64,000 nt of DNA from Ferirhizobium litorale. Lineage in GTDB: Bacteria; Pseudomonadota; Alphaproteobacteria; Rhizobiales; Rhizobiaceae. The notes beneath the pieces were generated by a model that worked only from the letters and a program-made list of their open reading frames with translations, was not told the DNA's origin and did not search any database. Within the stretch, counting starts at the first letter, position 1, and each line of letters opens with the position of its first letter. This document shows, in pieces, positions 36,842 through 45,987 of this stretch. Both the position numbers and the translations under genes were made by a program. The stretch is from contig JALDYZ010000003.1 in NCBI GenBank assembly GCA_030028905.1, forward strand, positions 248,001-312,000, given 5' to 3'.

Positions 36842-39544
36842 TCATGACGATAACAATTCTTTGAAGATACCGCCCTTTTCCGCAAGTGTCTCGTGGGTTC
36901 CATCCTCAACCAAGACGCCGCGATCAAAAACAACCACACGGTCGAACAGGTTGGCAAGCGAAGGATTGGACAACACCCAGACGATCGCCGGGTTGGTGTC
37001 CCGGCGGCCCAGGAGGTCGATGACATCGCGCACGATATGGTCCTGGATACGCGCGTCCAATCCCGGCAATGGCCGGTTCAGGATGAAGTAGGTGGAATTC
37101 CTGACGAGGGCGCGTGCGAGATTGAGCTTGAGCCGTTGCACCGATGTCAGTCGCTTACCGCCTGCCCCGACATCAAACTCCAGCCCCACGGCAAGGATCA
37201 TCTGCTCGAGGCCCCTCTCGTTGAAGAGGTCGATGGCAACCTTCCGGATACGTTCGGCGCCATCGGAATGCTTCTGGCTGATGCGCCCGAACAGAACATT
37301 GTCACGCAACGTCGCGGAAGCCATGTAGCGGTCTGGATCATAGCGCTCGATCTGGCCCTGCAGTTCTTCCGGAAGTTCATCATGGAATTTCCGACGCGCC
37401 TCGACGATCTTGTCCATGAGTTGCTTGTCGAGCAGACCGAAGCGGTGGCGCGGTTCTATATAGGCGAAGCTCAGCCTGATGATGTTGTAGCGCTCCTCCT
37501 CGCTCGCCGCATCAAATCCGCCCTTACTCAGCTTCTGCAGAAGAAGCTGGTACTCGGGAATGTCCTCGGCGGTCATGAAGGTGAGTTGCTGGAAGAAGGG
37601 ATGGTCCGGCGGCAGGTCGCCGAAGAGTTCGATCGCGTTCTCCGCGATCTCATAGCCCATCGCAAACAGGGTCTTGTGCAGCCCCGTGCTGGAGAGAACC
37701 TCGCGGAAGTACTCGTTCTTCGCAATCGCTGCCCCGATGAGATCCGGCCCGGTTGCCGTTCCGAAGAGAAGGTTTTCTCCGACAGTCGCTTCGATATTGT
37801 AGCTATTGAGCTCGAACGGAACGATCAGTCCATCGAGACCTTCGTGTTCCAGAGTGTCACGCAGGCCCTTGCGCATTTCCACGATCCGGGCGGCAAGCGT
37901 CTCATGCGTTGCGGGATCGATCGCAGAACGCAATGCCAGATCCATGATGTCATTGGTCAGCATGACAGCGTCGAGAACGGGATGTACCGCAGAGTAAAGC
38001 TCGTCGGGGCCGGTAACGAGCGCGCTTTCGTAGTCAATCCAGTCGCTGTTGATATCATGCACCGGATTGCCGGCGAGACGCGCCTCTTCGATGGCCCATC
38101 GGCGCTGCGCCTCGCCGGTTGCGTCATAGGACGCAGGCCGAACGGGGGCATGCTTCAGCCCGTAGAGGAGGTTGTCCCACAACGTTCCCTGGAAGATATA
38201 GAATTCCGAAGAAACATAGGAAATGTGGCGCCCCGTAACTGCTTCCGGCAACGAAAGCAGATCTTCACCGCCTGCGACGACCTTGCCGCTTTCAGGCCAG
38301 TTGATACGGGCGAAGGCTTCGGCAAGCGCCTCGCCGCCGATCATCGCCACTTTCTCTCCGGGCTGGATCTGAAGCGATACCCGCTCAAGCAAGCGCGCGC
38401 CGCTGTCGTCAACCAGCGTCAGGTTGACCGCCGCCAGCGGAGGCTTGAACTTGACGTCCCCGCCGTCGATGACCTTGTGCACCTCCGGGTCTATCATATT
38501 GTCGACATTGAACTGCTCGACGACTTGTACGAATTTGATCTGCACGTCCTGGCGCGATTGGTCCCAGTCGATCAGTTCCTTGAGTGGTCCGGGCAAGTCC
38601 TTGTAGGCGCCGATGACTGCCACCAGCTGGCCTATATCCAGGCGTCCGTTCAGTGCCAAATAGCCACCGATGCAGTAGAACAGAAAGGGTGTTACCTGGG
38701 CGAGGAAGTTGTTCAGGAATTTCACCATGAACTTCCACTGGTACAGGTCATAGCGGATCTTGAAGATGCGCCCGAGGCGGGCCGAGATGTCCGCACGTTC
38801 GAAGTTGGACGTATCGTAACTGTGGATCGTGCTGATGCCGTCGACGATCTCACCCACCCTGCCCGACAGCTCGCGCGCGGTCAGCTGCCGTTCGCGGCCC
38901 AGCACCAGCAGTCGCTTTCGCATCTTCGGAATGATGATCGCCTGGACCGCCACGATCAGCGCCGCCATGAGGCCGAGCCAGTAGTTCTGCAGGATGATGA
39001 AGACCAGTGCGGTCACAGCCTGGCCGCCGAGCAGTGCGGGCTGCACGAAGGCGTCGCCGGTAAATCCTCCGAGGGGTTCGACCTCGTCCTTGACCATGCT
39101 GGCGATTTCCGCACCTTTGACCCGTTTGAACTGGTTCGGCGGGAACCGCAGGACGCGGTCGATCAGGTCGAAACGGATGCGTCGCAGCAGCCGCTCACCC
39201 AGTCGTCCCTTGTAGGTGTTGATGTAGAGCTTGAAGAGCCCGTTGATGACCACGAGCGCAAGGAACACCAGGCTCAGTGCGTACAGCGTCTGTATGCGCG
39301 TGAGCTCGAGACCCGGGAAAACTACAACGTTGCCCAAATAGGGAAGATCGAAAGCGATGCGCATGAACGTCTGCGTCGCGCCTTCCGATTCGAACCCTTG
39401 CCCCTGGATCGGACCGTTGACGATTTGCTTCGGCAGGTCGAAAGACATGAAATACGGGATCATCGACACCGCCACGACCAGCAGAATCCAGAGCTGCTGC
39501 TTTCGCGTGTGGGTCCAGATGTAACTGATAAGACGCTTTTCCAT
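36842..39544 (-). CDS. ABC exporter-like protein with degenerate, expanded nucleotide-binding domain
   Basis: 900 residues. Residues 1-345 form an ABC-exporter membrane domain (six helices, YLALNGRLDIGQLVAVIGAY). The remaining 550 residues are about twice a normal ATPase domain. Every motif is altered: Walker A position reads MIGGEALAEAF (401-411, no GKS/T), signature LTSVQ (799-803), Walker B FILNRP (820-825, Asp to Asn and catalytic Glu to Arg), H-loop SNPS. The post-Q-loop motif appears three times: TLWDNLLYG (454-462), TVGENLLFG (587-595), TLRDNVLFG (745-753). ATP hydrolysis is therefore unlikely. It may be a regulated structural or sensory membrane protein. Confidence 0.85.
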   Translation of the reverse strand: MEKRLISYIWTHTRKQQLWILLVVAVSMIPYFMSFDLPKQIVNGPIQGQGFESEGATQTFMRIAFDLPYLGNVVVFPGLELTRIQTLYALSLVFLALVVINGLFKLYINTYKGRLGERLLRRIRFDLIDRVLRFPPNQFKRVKGAEIASMVKDEVEPLGGFTGDAFVQPALLGGQAVTALVFIILQNYWLGLMAALIVAVQAIIIPKMRKRLLVLGRERQLTARELSGRVGEIVDGISTIHSYDTSNFERADISARLGRIFKIRYDLYQWKFMVKFLNNFLAQVTPFLFYCIGGYLALNGRLDIGQLVAVIGAYKDLPGPLKELIDWDQSRQDVQIKFVQVVEQFNVDNMIDPEVHKVIDGGDVKFKPPLAAVNLTLVDDSGARLLERVSLQIQPGEKVAMIGGEALAEAFARINWPESGKVVAGGEDLLSLPEAVTGRHISYVSSEFYIFQGTLWDNLLYGLKHAPVRPASYDATGEAQRRWAIEEARLAGNPVHDINSDWIDYESALVTGPDELYSAVHPVLDAVMLTNDIMDLALRSAIDPATHETLAARIVEMRKGLRDTLEHEGLDGLIVPFELNSYNIEATVGENLLFGTATGPDLIGAAIAKNEYFREVLSSTGLHKTLFAMGYEIAENAIELFGDLPPDHPFFQQLTFMTAEDIPEYQLLLQKLSKGGFDAASEEERYNIIRLSFAYIEPRHRFGLLDKQLMDKIVEARRKFHDELPEELQGQIERYDPDRYMASATLRDNVLFGRISQKHSDGAERIRKVAIDLFNERGLEQMILAVGLEFDVGAGGKRLTSVQRLKLNLARALVRNSTYFILNRPLPGLDARIQDHIVRDVIDLLGRRDTNPAIVWVLSNPSLANLFDRVVVFDRGVLVEDGTHETLAEKGGIFKELLSS

Positions 39545-39573
39545 GGGCCTTGCACAAAAGCGGGTAGCGGGTG

Positions 39574-39633
39574 TGACGGTCTAGCGGCGACGATACCACC
39601 CGTGACGAAAGCGTTCGTGCCCATAGACCGTCA
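39574..39633. promoter_or_regulatory. 10-bp perfect inverted repeat in leader of degenerate ABC gene
   Basis: TGACGGTCTA at 39574-39583 and TAGACCGTCA at 39624-39633, perfect dyad with a 40-bp spacer that contains a smaller dyad ACGAA/TTCGT (39605-39618). It lies 30-90 bp upstream of the gene start at 39544. It may be a two-site operator or a structured 5' leader. Confidence 0.5.
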
Positions 39634-39708
39634 GGTGTCCATAGGCATTGGCGCGCATCTCGGGAAGGATAGTCCCGCAAGATCATAGCGATGAAAGGAG
39701 GCGATGAA

Positions 39709-39738
39709 TAGTCACGCCACCGCCCAACATAGTGACTA
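39709..39738. terminator. Weak hairpin downstream of M24 peptidase operon
   Basis: TAGTCAC (39709-39715) and GTGACTA (39732-39738) with a 16-nt loop, 48 bp beyond the M24 stop on the minus strand. No T-run follows, so the terminator role is weak. Confidence 0.25.
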
Positions 39739-39785
39739 GATGGCGACCAGCGGCCGGGATAGCTCACGCCGCTGACGATGCAACA

Positions 39786-40973
39786 TCACCCATTGCCGCG
39801 ATTCCAGCCCCTGCCGCGATCGCCGAACATCTCGTAGCCCTCCGCAGTGACCGCGAGCGTGTCCTCGAGTTTTATGAACCCCCTCGTCGGATGCAGCATG
39901 GTGGTCTCGACGGAAAGCACCATGCCGGTCTCAAGCGGCCTCGACGCATCCACCCCCTCGTAGGTGACTGGATGATTGGTCATCAGGAACGGCGCCTCAT
40001 GGCTGATCAGCCCCATGCCGTGAGCAAAGAAATCGGTGAAGGACGCGCTTGGCGAGACTTTCAGCACGTCCTGCGCCGCGGCAATCACATCGGCGCCCGC
40101 TACTCCGGCCCTCACGCGTGAAAAAGCCGCGTGCTGGATGGCATCGACTTCGGCTAGCAGATTCTGCAACTCGCCGTCCGGCTCGCCGAGCACGCCCATG
40201 CGGCAGAGATCGCCGATATAGCCATGATAGTTGCCGCCGGAATCGATCGAGAGCACCTCCCCGGTCCGCCACGCCTGGGACGACGACGCCCGGTTGTGGC
40301 TGGCGCCCAAGGTCAGCAGGCAGTACTCGAAATGCAGGCCACGATTGGTTTCCTCGCGGCGCAACTGCTCGATGATTTCCGCCTTGGTGGATCCCTCTTG
40401 CGCCGAGGCGATCGTCGCCAGCATAGAATCGGTGATGAGTTCGGAGGCGCGGCGCAGTTTCTCCAGTTCGTCCGGGGTCTTGATCGCGCGCATGCGCTCC
40501 ATCAGCCCCGTCGCGTCGGCGAATATTGCGTCCGGCAGGGCGTCTTTGATCAGGGCATAAGCGTCGACGGGCAGGAAGGATGGCTCGAGCCCGATACGGG
40601 CGCCCTGTTTATGGATCTTCTTCAGGTGCTCCACCGCAAGAGCAGCGGCATCCAGCGTTCCCCAGCAGGCCGCGTGCACGGAGGGCGTCCAGAACGGGTG
40701 ATTCTGGTGTTCGCCCCCTTCCATGCGGTTACCGATGTAGCCGGCGTGATCCGGGACGCCCCTTTCGTAGATGACGACGGGCAGGTAACGACTGTGGCCG
40801 ATCGCGTCCATGGCGGCAAAGAAGATGAACTTATAGCCGCCGAGCAGGAACTGGGTATTGTGCTTTGAGGTGGCGACAATCACATCGATGCCGGCCGCCT
40901 CCATCAATTCGTCAAGGCGCGCCTGATCGAACGGCGTCATGGATGATGTCGTATCGTTTGCATTGATGTTCAT
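39786..40973 (-). CDS. M24 family metallopeptidase (creatinase / Xaa-Pro peptidase fold)
   Basis: 395 residues: an N-terminal creatinase domain (to about 160) and a pita-bread C-terminal domain. All five two-metal ligands are present: Asp244 (SIDSGG), Asp255 (YIGDLCR), His318 (AHGMGL), Glu356 (SVETTML) and Glu370 (KLEDTL). Members cleave Xaa-Pro peptides or hydrolyse C-N bonds such as creatine. GGGAGGACGCT precedes ATG 40973. It is last in the operon with Tm-1-like genes, so its substrate may be a small amide made by that pathway. This is inference. Confidence 0.9.
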   Translation of the reverse strand: MNINANDTTSSMTPFDQARLDELMEAAGIDVIVATSKHNTQFLLGGYKFIFFAAMDAIGHSRYLPVVIYERGVPDHAGYIGNRMEGGEHQNHPFWTPSVHAACWGTLDAAALAVEHLKKIHKQGARIGLEPSFLPVDAYALIKDALPDAIFADATGLMERMRAIKTPDELEKLRRASELITDSMLATIASAQEGSTKAEIIEQLRREETNRGLHFEYCLLTLGASHNRASSSQAWRTGEVLSIDSGGNYHGYIGDLCRMGVLGEPDGELQNLLAEVDAIQHAAFSRVRAGVAGADVIAAAQDVLKVSPSASFTDFFAHGMGLISHEAPFLMTNHPVTYEGVDASRPLETGMVLSVETTMLHPTRGFIKLEDTLAVTAEGYEMFGDRGRGWNRGNG

Positions 40974-41028
40974 AGCGTCCTCCCAAGATGCGGCGTTTGG
41001 CCTTCCATCGTTCTCCGGTCGCGAGACG

Positions 41029-41457
41029 CTACTGCGAATGTCGTTCTGCCGGCGGAATCAGCCGGAAGTCGGGCAATTCACGCAGTGCCCGCTCAGGCCC
41101 CGCCGGGGAGTACACGACAAACAGTTGCATCGGGCCATCACCGGTATTGGTGGTCGAATGGAACCTGCTTTCCGGGATGTAGATCGTGCAACCCGGCCCG
41201 ACCGGATGAACGGTCGGATTGCCGTTCTCGTCCTCGATCATCTGCTCGCCGTTGCCGGAGATCACGAAGATGATCTCCTCCGCCCCGGGGTGATTGTGGC
41301 GCGCATGCCCCTTACCGCTCGGCAGGTCGACGACGCCGCCGGAGAAGCGTTCGGAACCGTTGACCTCGGGGGCCACGGTGAGCGCAAGCTCGCCCCAGTC
41401 AAAGCCGAAAATGGTGACATCCTTCGGGTAGAGAAACATATGGTCCCTGGTCGACAT
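41029..41457 (-). CDS. Single-domain cupin (metal-binding)
   Basis: 142 residues with a full cupin motif 1, GHARHNHPGAEEIIFVISGNG, giving two His and a Glu ligand, and a motif 2 region PESRFHSTTNTG with the third His. The set would bind Fe, Mn or Zn. No further prediction is possible. SD AAGGGAG is 14 bases before the ATG. Third gene in the leftward operon (Tm-1 N-half, PEP-hydrolase half, cupin, M24). Confidence 0.85.
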   Translation of the reverse strand: MSTRDHMFLYPKDVTIFGFDWGELALTVAPEVNGSERFSGGVVDLPSGKGHARHNHPGAEEIIFVISGNGEQMIEDENGNPTVHPVGPGCTIYIPESRFHSTTNTGDGPMQLFVVYSPAGPERALRELPDFRLIPPAERHSQ

Positions 41458-41486
41458 GGTATCCTATCTCCCTTGCTAGCCCGGCT

Positions 41487-42329
41487 TCACTCGCCGGGCC
41501 GGCGCACCAGCGCCTTGAAGCTTTTCGTCTGGTCGCGTATCGCCGATTCCGCCGGCAGCCGCTCCATCGAGCTTGCGCCGTAAAATCCGTGGCAACCCGG
41601 GCAGTTCTTTAGAATATAGCGCGCATCGTCCGGCATCGATATCGGACCGCCGTGGCAGAGCACGATGACATCGTCTCGCACCGATCTCGCCGCTGCCGCG
41701 ATGGATTCGATCTCCTCCACGCAGACATCGAGCGTCTTTGCCGAGGTCGCGCCGATCGATCCGCCGGTCGTCACTCCCATGTGGGCGACGATGATATCCG
41801 CACCGGCCGACGTCATGGCCCGCGCCTCCTCACCATTGAACACATAGGGCGTCGTCAGCAGGTCAAGCTTGTGGGCTTCCGCTATCATGTCAACCTCGAG
41901 ACCGTAGCTCATTCCGGTTTCCTCGAAGCTCTGGCGCATCACGCCGTCGAAGAGACCGATGGTCGGAAAATTCTGCACCCCGGAAAAGCCCATAGCCTTC
42001 AGTTCGGCCAGGAACTGCGGCATCAGCACAAAGGGGTCGGTACCGTTCACGCCCGCAAGCACCGGCGTCTTCCTCACCACCGGCAGGACCTCGACCGCCA
42101 TTTCCCTGACGATCGCGTTGGCATTGCCGTAGGCCAGCAGTCCCGCGGCAGATCCCCTGCCCGCCATTCGGTAACGCCCGGAATTGTAGATGATGATCAG
42201 GTCGATGCCGCCCGCCTCCTCGGACTTGGCGGACAATCCCGTCCCGGCGCCGCCGCCGACAATGGGTTCTCCTCGAGCGATCATGCCCCGAAACTTCTCG
42301 AGAATGGTCTTGCGGGGGATTGAAGGCAT
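41487..42329 (-). CDS. Phosphoenolpyruvate hydrolase-family TIM barrel (Tm-1 C-half homolog)
   Basis: 280 residues, PEP_hydrolase family. Motifs: [61 protein letters not shown] and [14 protein letters not shown]. The family forms the C-terminal half of the tomato Tm-1 protein; the N-terminal half homolog is the gene immediately upstream, with a 9-bp gap and GGGAGAT as ribosome site. The enzyme's true reaction in bacteria is not known; related families split or form C-C bonds next to a phosphate or carboxylate. Confidence 0.85.
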   Translation of the reverse strand: MPSIPRKTILEKFRGMIARGEPIVGGGAGTGLSAKSEEAGGIDLIIIYNSGRYRMAGRGSAAGLLAYGNANAIVREMAVEVLPVVRKTPVLAGVNGTDPFVLMPQFLAELKAMGFSGVQNFPTIGLFDGVMRQSFEETGMSYGLEVDMIAEAHKLDLLTTPYVFNGEEARAMTSAGADIIVAHMGVTTGGSIGATSAKTLDVCVEEIESIAAAARSVRDDVIVLCHGGPISMPDDARYILKNCPGCHGFYGASSMERLPAESAIRDQTKSFKALVRRPGE

Positions 42330-42338
42330 GGGATCTCC

Positions 42339-43535
42339 CTAGGATACCGCTATTTCATGGAATTCGGCGACGGCCGCCGCTGCAAACTCGGGATCGTTGA
42401 TATGCAATGGCAAGCGAATGATGCGGCGCAAAGGAGATTGCTCGATCGTGGCTTCGAGCGCCGAGAACAACGCGTCGTCAGCCACGGGATCGAAGAAAGC
42501 ACCGCCCTCGATATCGAGGGCTGACACACCCTTCTCGGGAATGAGGAAGCGCACCGGGCCTTCGCAGAGGTTGAGCTTGGCGCCGATCCAGCGGCCGATT
42601 GCCTCGCATTCGGCCGGCGTGGTGCGCATCAGCGTGACATTGGGATTGTGGCGATAGAACTGCCGGCCGCGATACTCTTCCGGGATTGTGTCCGGCGCCC
42701 AGAAATTCACCATGTCGAGGGCACCGACCGATCCGACATAGGGAAGCCGCTGGCGGGCGATCGCTCCGAACCGGTCGGCGGTTGCAGGCAGCACACCGCC
42801 GAAAAGGAGATCGCACACTTCCGTCGTGGTGATGTCGAGCACCCCGGCCAGCATGCCGCTGTCGGCAAGCTTTTCCATGGTTCGCCCGCCTGTTCCCGTC
42901 GCGTGAAAGACCATGCAGTCGTAGGAACCGCGCAACTCCTCGACGATCGCAGTCACGCAGGGCGTCGTCACGCCGAACATGGAGAGCCCGAGAGATGGTA
43001 GGCCTTGGCCTTCACGCACAGGATTGCGAGCCATGGCGGCGATCGCGCGTGCGGCGTTGCCGAGGATGACGCGGCTGAGGCCGTTCAGACCCGCCATGTC
43101 GGTGACGGACGGCATCATGATGATGTCGGATATGTCCACATAAGGCGACACATCACCCGACGCGAGCGTCGTCACCATCAGCTTCGGAAGACCATAGGGC
43201 AGTTCGCGCATGCCGGCTGTGATGACGGAGGTTCCGCCGCCGCCGCCGATACCGATAACGGCTCCTATGTCGTCACGCGAACGGATGAAGCCGGCAAATG
43301 CCTCGCCCATCCCCGCCACAGCGGTGCCGCGGTCATTGGTGCCAAGCACGGCCTCGACACCTGACGGATGGCAGGCGGCGATCTCCTCGGCGGTCACATC
43401 GACGGCGATTGCAGCGCCACGCGTGCCGACGTCTACACGGGCGACGCAGCCGCCGGCAGCGGAGACACAATCTGCAAGATAGGAGAGCTCCTCGCCTTTC
43501 GTGTCGGCGGTACCGACGACGTAGATGCGCTTCAT
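42339..43535 (-). CDS. Tm-1-like ATP-binding / UPF0261 protein (Tm-1 N-half homolog)
   Basis: 398 residues of the UPF0261 / Tm-1-like family. The start MKRIYVVGTADTKGEELSYL is diagnostic; GIGGGGGTSVITAGMRELPYG, KLMVTTLASGDVSPYV and HATGTGGRTMEKL form the nucleotide-binding site. The family binds ATP, and its bacterial role is undefined. ATG 43535 follows AGGGAGGATGT; 24 upstream codons are open but not family-like. First gene of an operon divergent from a TetR-family gene across about 105 bp. Confidence 0.9.
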   Translation of the reverse strand: MKRIYVVGTADTKGEELSYLADCVSAAGGCVARVDVGTRGAAIAVDVTAEEIAACHPSGVEAVLGTNDRGTAVAGMGEAFAGFIRSRDDIGAVIGIGGGGGTSVITAGMRELPYGLPKLMVTTLASGDVSPYVDISDIIMMPSVTDMAGLNGLSRVILGNAARAIAAMARNPVREGQGLPSLGLSMFGVTTPCVTAIVEELRGSYDCMVFHATGTGGRTMEKLADSGMLAGVLDITTTEVCDLLFGGVLPATADRFGAIARQRLPYVGSVGALDMVNFWAPDTIPEEYRGRQFYRHNPNVTLMRTTPAECEAIGRWIGAKLNLCEGPVRFLIPEKGVSALDIEGGAFFDPVADDALFSALEATIEQSPLRRIIRLPLHINDPEFAAAAVAEFHEIAVS

Positions 43536-43640
43536 ACATCCTCCCTGCCCGCCAAGCGGCCGGGCCTCCATACCCACCCAACGGCCGGAGCCCCTCTCTC
43601 CAGCCATTGCATTTTTATGAGACGCGAGTATCGTAAAGAT

Positions 43641-44282
43641 ATGGATATCTCACGTCAACAACAACCGACCGAAGGCAAGAGGGAACGTGGCCCTCGGGTA
43701 CGCACGCGTCGCCTGATGCTCGAAACCGCAACCCGGTTGATGCAGGCCGGCATCACGCCCTCCGTCAGCGAAGTGGCGGAAGCGGCCGAGGTTTCGCGCG
43801 CGACCGCCTACCGCTATTTCCCGAGCCAGGCGGCCCTGGTGCAGGCCGTCGTTGATGAAGCACTTGGCCCGATCCTTATCTGGGAACCGAAATCGAATGT
43901 CGTCGCCGAGCGTGTCGAAGGGCTGTTCGCGACCGCGCTGCCGCGAATCAGTGAGTTTGAAGCCACGTTCAAGGCGGCTCTAAAACTGTCGCTCGACCAG
44001 TGGGCCCGCCGCCAGGCAGGCACGCTCGGCAACGAACCGCAATTCGTGCGCGGTCATCGCGTCGATCTGCTGCGCAACGCGGTCGGTCCGCTCGCCGGCA
44101 CCCTCGACCCTGCCGAACGCGACCGCCTTGCACAGGCCCTCTCGCTGGTCTTCGGGGTAGAGGTACTCACCATCCTCAAGGACATCTGGGGGCTCGATAC
44201 GCGAAGTGCGCAGGATGTGGCGCAATGGGCGGCTGCCGCGCTGGTAAGCGCAGCAGTGGCCGAAAAGGCCGAACCGGCCTAA
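43641..44282 (+). CDS. TetR-family transcriptional regulator
   Basis: 213 residues: N-terminal TetR helix-turn-helix with VSEVAEAAEVSRATAYRYFPS (about 43-63) and an all-helical ligand domain ending EVLTILKDIWGL. I choose ATG 43641; an ATG at 43617 in the same frame is possible. A -35/-10 like pair TTGCAT (43607-43612) and TATCGT (43629-43634), 16 bp apart, would start transcription almost at ATG 43641, giving a leaderless message. Probably represses the divergent Tm-1-like operon. Confidence 0.85.
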   Translation: MDISRQQQPTEGKRERGPRVRTRRLMLETATRLMQAGITPSVSEVAEAAEVSRATAYRYFPSQAALVQAVVDEALGPILIWEPKSNVVAERVEGLFATALPRISEFEATFKAALKLSLDQWARRQAGTLGNEPQFVRGHRVDLLRNAVGPLAGTLDPAERDRLAQALSLVFGVEVLTILKDIWGLDTRSAQDVAQWAAAALVSAAVAEKAEPA

Positions 44283-44315
44283 ACGAGGCAGTCTTCTGTG
44301 GTATTTGCCGCATCT

Positions 44316-44326
44316 GGTTTGACCAA
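44316..44326. promoter_or_regulatory. GntR/FadR-type operator, upstream copy
   Basis: TGGTTTGACCA, a TGGTnnnACCA dyad, in context ATCTGGTTTGACCAATTA. A near-identical site is at 55077-55087 in the divergent promoter of the catabolic genes. Confidence 0.55.
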
Positions 44327-44488
44327 TTAGAAGGTTTATTGGGAAACTTGTGCGGAGGGAGATCCAATGGATAACCCAGAAGACCCCACTATTTTGGAAA
44401 TAGTCCATGCGCGCAACAGTATTCCGTGCAAAAATCAGATCAATAGATAGTGAACCGGCTATTTGGGCATCTTGACGCAACTATTATT

Positions 44489-44499
44489 TGGTAATACCA
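44489..44499. promoter_or_regulatory. GntR/FadR-type operator, promoter-proximal copy
   Basis: TGGTAATACCA, a perfect TGGTnnnACCA dyad in context TTTGGTAATACCAGA. The same core occurs at 55253-55263. It follows a TTGACG element by 11 bp. Confidence 0.65.
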
Positions 44500-44657
44500 G
44501 ATTGAAAGGAAGACGGATCAGGCGTGGTATGCTGAATCGGTGACAATGGGTCGAGGAGGGCCCGAGCCAGTCAATGGCGCACCGAGGAGGACTATCAAGC
44601 CGACGTGGGATACCCGATCCAGGGTTGGGTAGTGTGCATCAATGGGAGGAAATCATT

Positions 44658-45968
44658 ATGCGCAAGAAAGTGACCGGCTTGCTCGCCGGTATCAGCTTGA
44701 TGTTCGCATGCGGAACAACCGTCCAGGCTCAGGAACTGACGATCTTCTGGGCGGAATGGGATCCGGCAAACTACCTTCAGGAGCTTGTGAACGAGTATGA
44801 GGCGGAAACCGGCGTCAAGGTAACGGTCGAAACGACCCCCTGGCAGGATTTCCAGACCAAGGCTTTCACCGAGTTCAATGCCAAGGGGTCGGCCTACGAC
44901 ATGGTGGTCGGCGACTCGCAGTGGATCGGCGCAGCATCGGAAGCCGGGCACTACGTCGACCTGACCGACTTCTTCAACAAGCACAAGCTCAATGAAGTGA
45001 TGGCTCCGGCCACGGTAAAATACTACTCCGAATATCCATCCAACTCGGGCAAGTACTGGTCTATTCCGGCCGAAGGCGACGCCGTGGGCTGGTCCTATCG
45101 CAAGGACTGGTTTGAGGATCCTAAGGAGATGGAGGCGTTCAAGGCCAAATACGGCTACGACCTGGCGCCGCCGAAGACATGGAAGGAAATGCGCGACATC
45201 GCCGAGTTCTTCCACCGGCCCGACGAAAAGCGCTACGGCATCGCCATCTATACCGACAACTCCTATGACGGCCTGGTGATGGGCGTCGAGAACGCGATCT
45301 TCTCGTTTGGCGGCGAACTCGGCGACTACGCCACCTACAAGGTCGACGGCATCATCAACTCGGACCAGAACGTCAAGGCCCTGGAAGCCTATCGCGAACT
45401 CTATGGCTTCACGCCTCCGGGTTGGGCAAAGAGCTTCTTCGTCGAGAACAACCAGGCGATCACCGAGAACCTGGCTGCGATGAGCATGAACTACTTCGCC
45501 TTCTTCCCGGCGCTGGTGAACGAGGCCTCGAACCCGAATGCCAAGGTGACAGGCTTCTTCGCCAATCCGGCCGGCCCGGGTGGCGATCAGTTTGCAGCCT
45601 TGGGCGGTCAGGGCATCTCGATCGTTTCCTACTCGGAGAACCAGGAAGAGGCCATGAAATTCCTCGAGTGGTTCATCAAGGACGAAACCCAGAAGCGCTG
45701 GGCCGAACTCGGTGGGTACACCGCGAGCGCCAAGGTTCTGGAATCGCCAGAGTTCCAGAATGCCACGCCCTACAACAAGGCGTTCTACGAGACGATGTTC
45801 AAGGTGAAGGATTTCTGGGCAGCGCCGGAATATGCGGAATTGCTGATCCAGATGAACCAAAGGATCTATCCGTACGTCACCGCCGGCCAGGGTACCGCCA
45901 AGGAGGCCTTGGATGGACTTGCCGAAGACTGGAACAACACCTTCAAGAAGTACGGCCGCACGAATTGA
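44658..45968 (+). CDS. Sugar-type ABC substrate-binding protein (family 1)
   Basis: 436 residues with signal peptide (cut near VQA/QE, residue 24) and the fold of extracellular sugar-binding proteins: LTIFWAEWDPANYLQELVNEYEAETG, TPWQDFQTKAFTEF, YDMVVGDSQWIG, GGQGISIVSYSENQEEAMKFLEWF. ATG 44658 has GGGAGGAAATC. It is the first gene of the importer operon; a strong hairpin directly follows its stop. The ligand class is probably a sugar, polyol or sugar acid, matching the epimerases and enolase-type enzyme in the same regulon. Confidence 0.92.
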   Translation: MRKKVTGLLAGISLMFACGTTVQAQELTIFWAEWDPANYLQELVNEYEAETGVKVTVETTPWQDFQTKAFTEFNAKGSAYDMVVGDSQWIGAASEAGHYVDLTDFFNKHKLNEVMAPATVKYYSEYPSNSGKYWSIPAEGDAVGWSYRKDWFEDPKEMEAFKAKYGYDLAPPKTWKEMRDIAEFFHRPDEKRYGIAIYTDNSYDGLVMGVENAIFSFGGELGDYATYKVDGIINSDQNVKALEAYRELYGFTPPGWAKSFFVENNQAITENLAAMSMNYFAFFPALVNEASNPNAKVTGFFANPAGPGGDQFAALGGQGISIVSYSENQEEAMKFLEWFIKDETQKRWAELGGYTASAKVLESPEFQNATPYNKAFYETMFKVKDFWAAPEYAELLIQMNQRIYPYVTAGQGTAKEALDGLAEDWNNTFKKYGRTN

Positions 45969-45987
45969 CGTGTAACGTTATCGGGAT

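Larger units (their letters stand above)
44283..44657. other. 375-bp control region of sugar-type ABC importer
   Basis: Holds two GntR-type operators (listed separately) and a TTGACG (44472-44477) before the second one. The last 100 bp lead into the binding-protein gene, with GGGAGGAAATCATT as ribosome site. One hundred and seventy-three bases separate the starts of the two operator cores. Confidence 0.6.

Noticed and set aside
36893-39688. 931-codon open frame on the plus strand
   Set aside because: Exactly antisense to the 900-residue ABC-like gene; no family features and biased composition, a GC-codon shadow.
39691-39738. Eleven-codon reading frame after AGGAGG
   Set aside because: Ribosome site only two bases from the ATG, and the codons fall in a hairpin; no evidence of a peptide gene.
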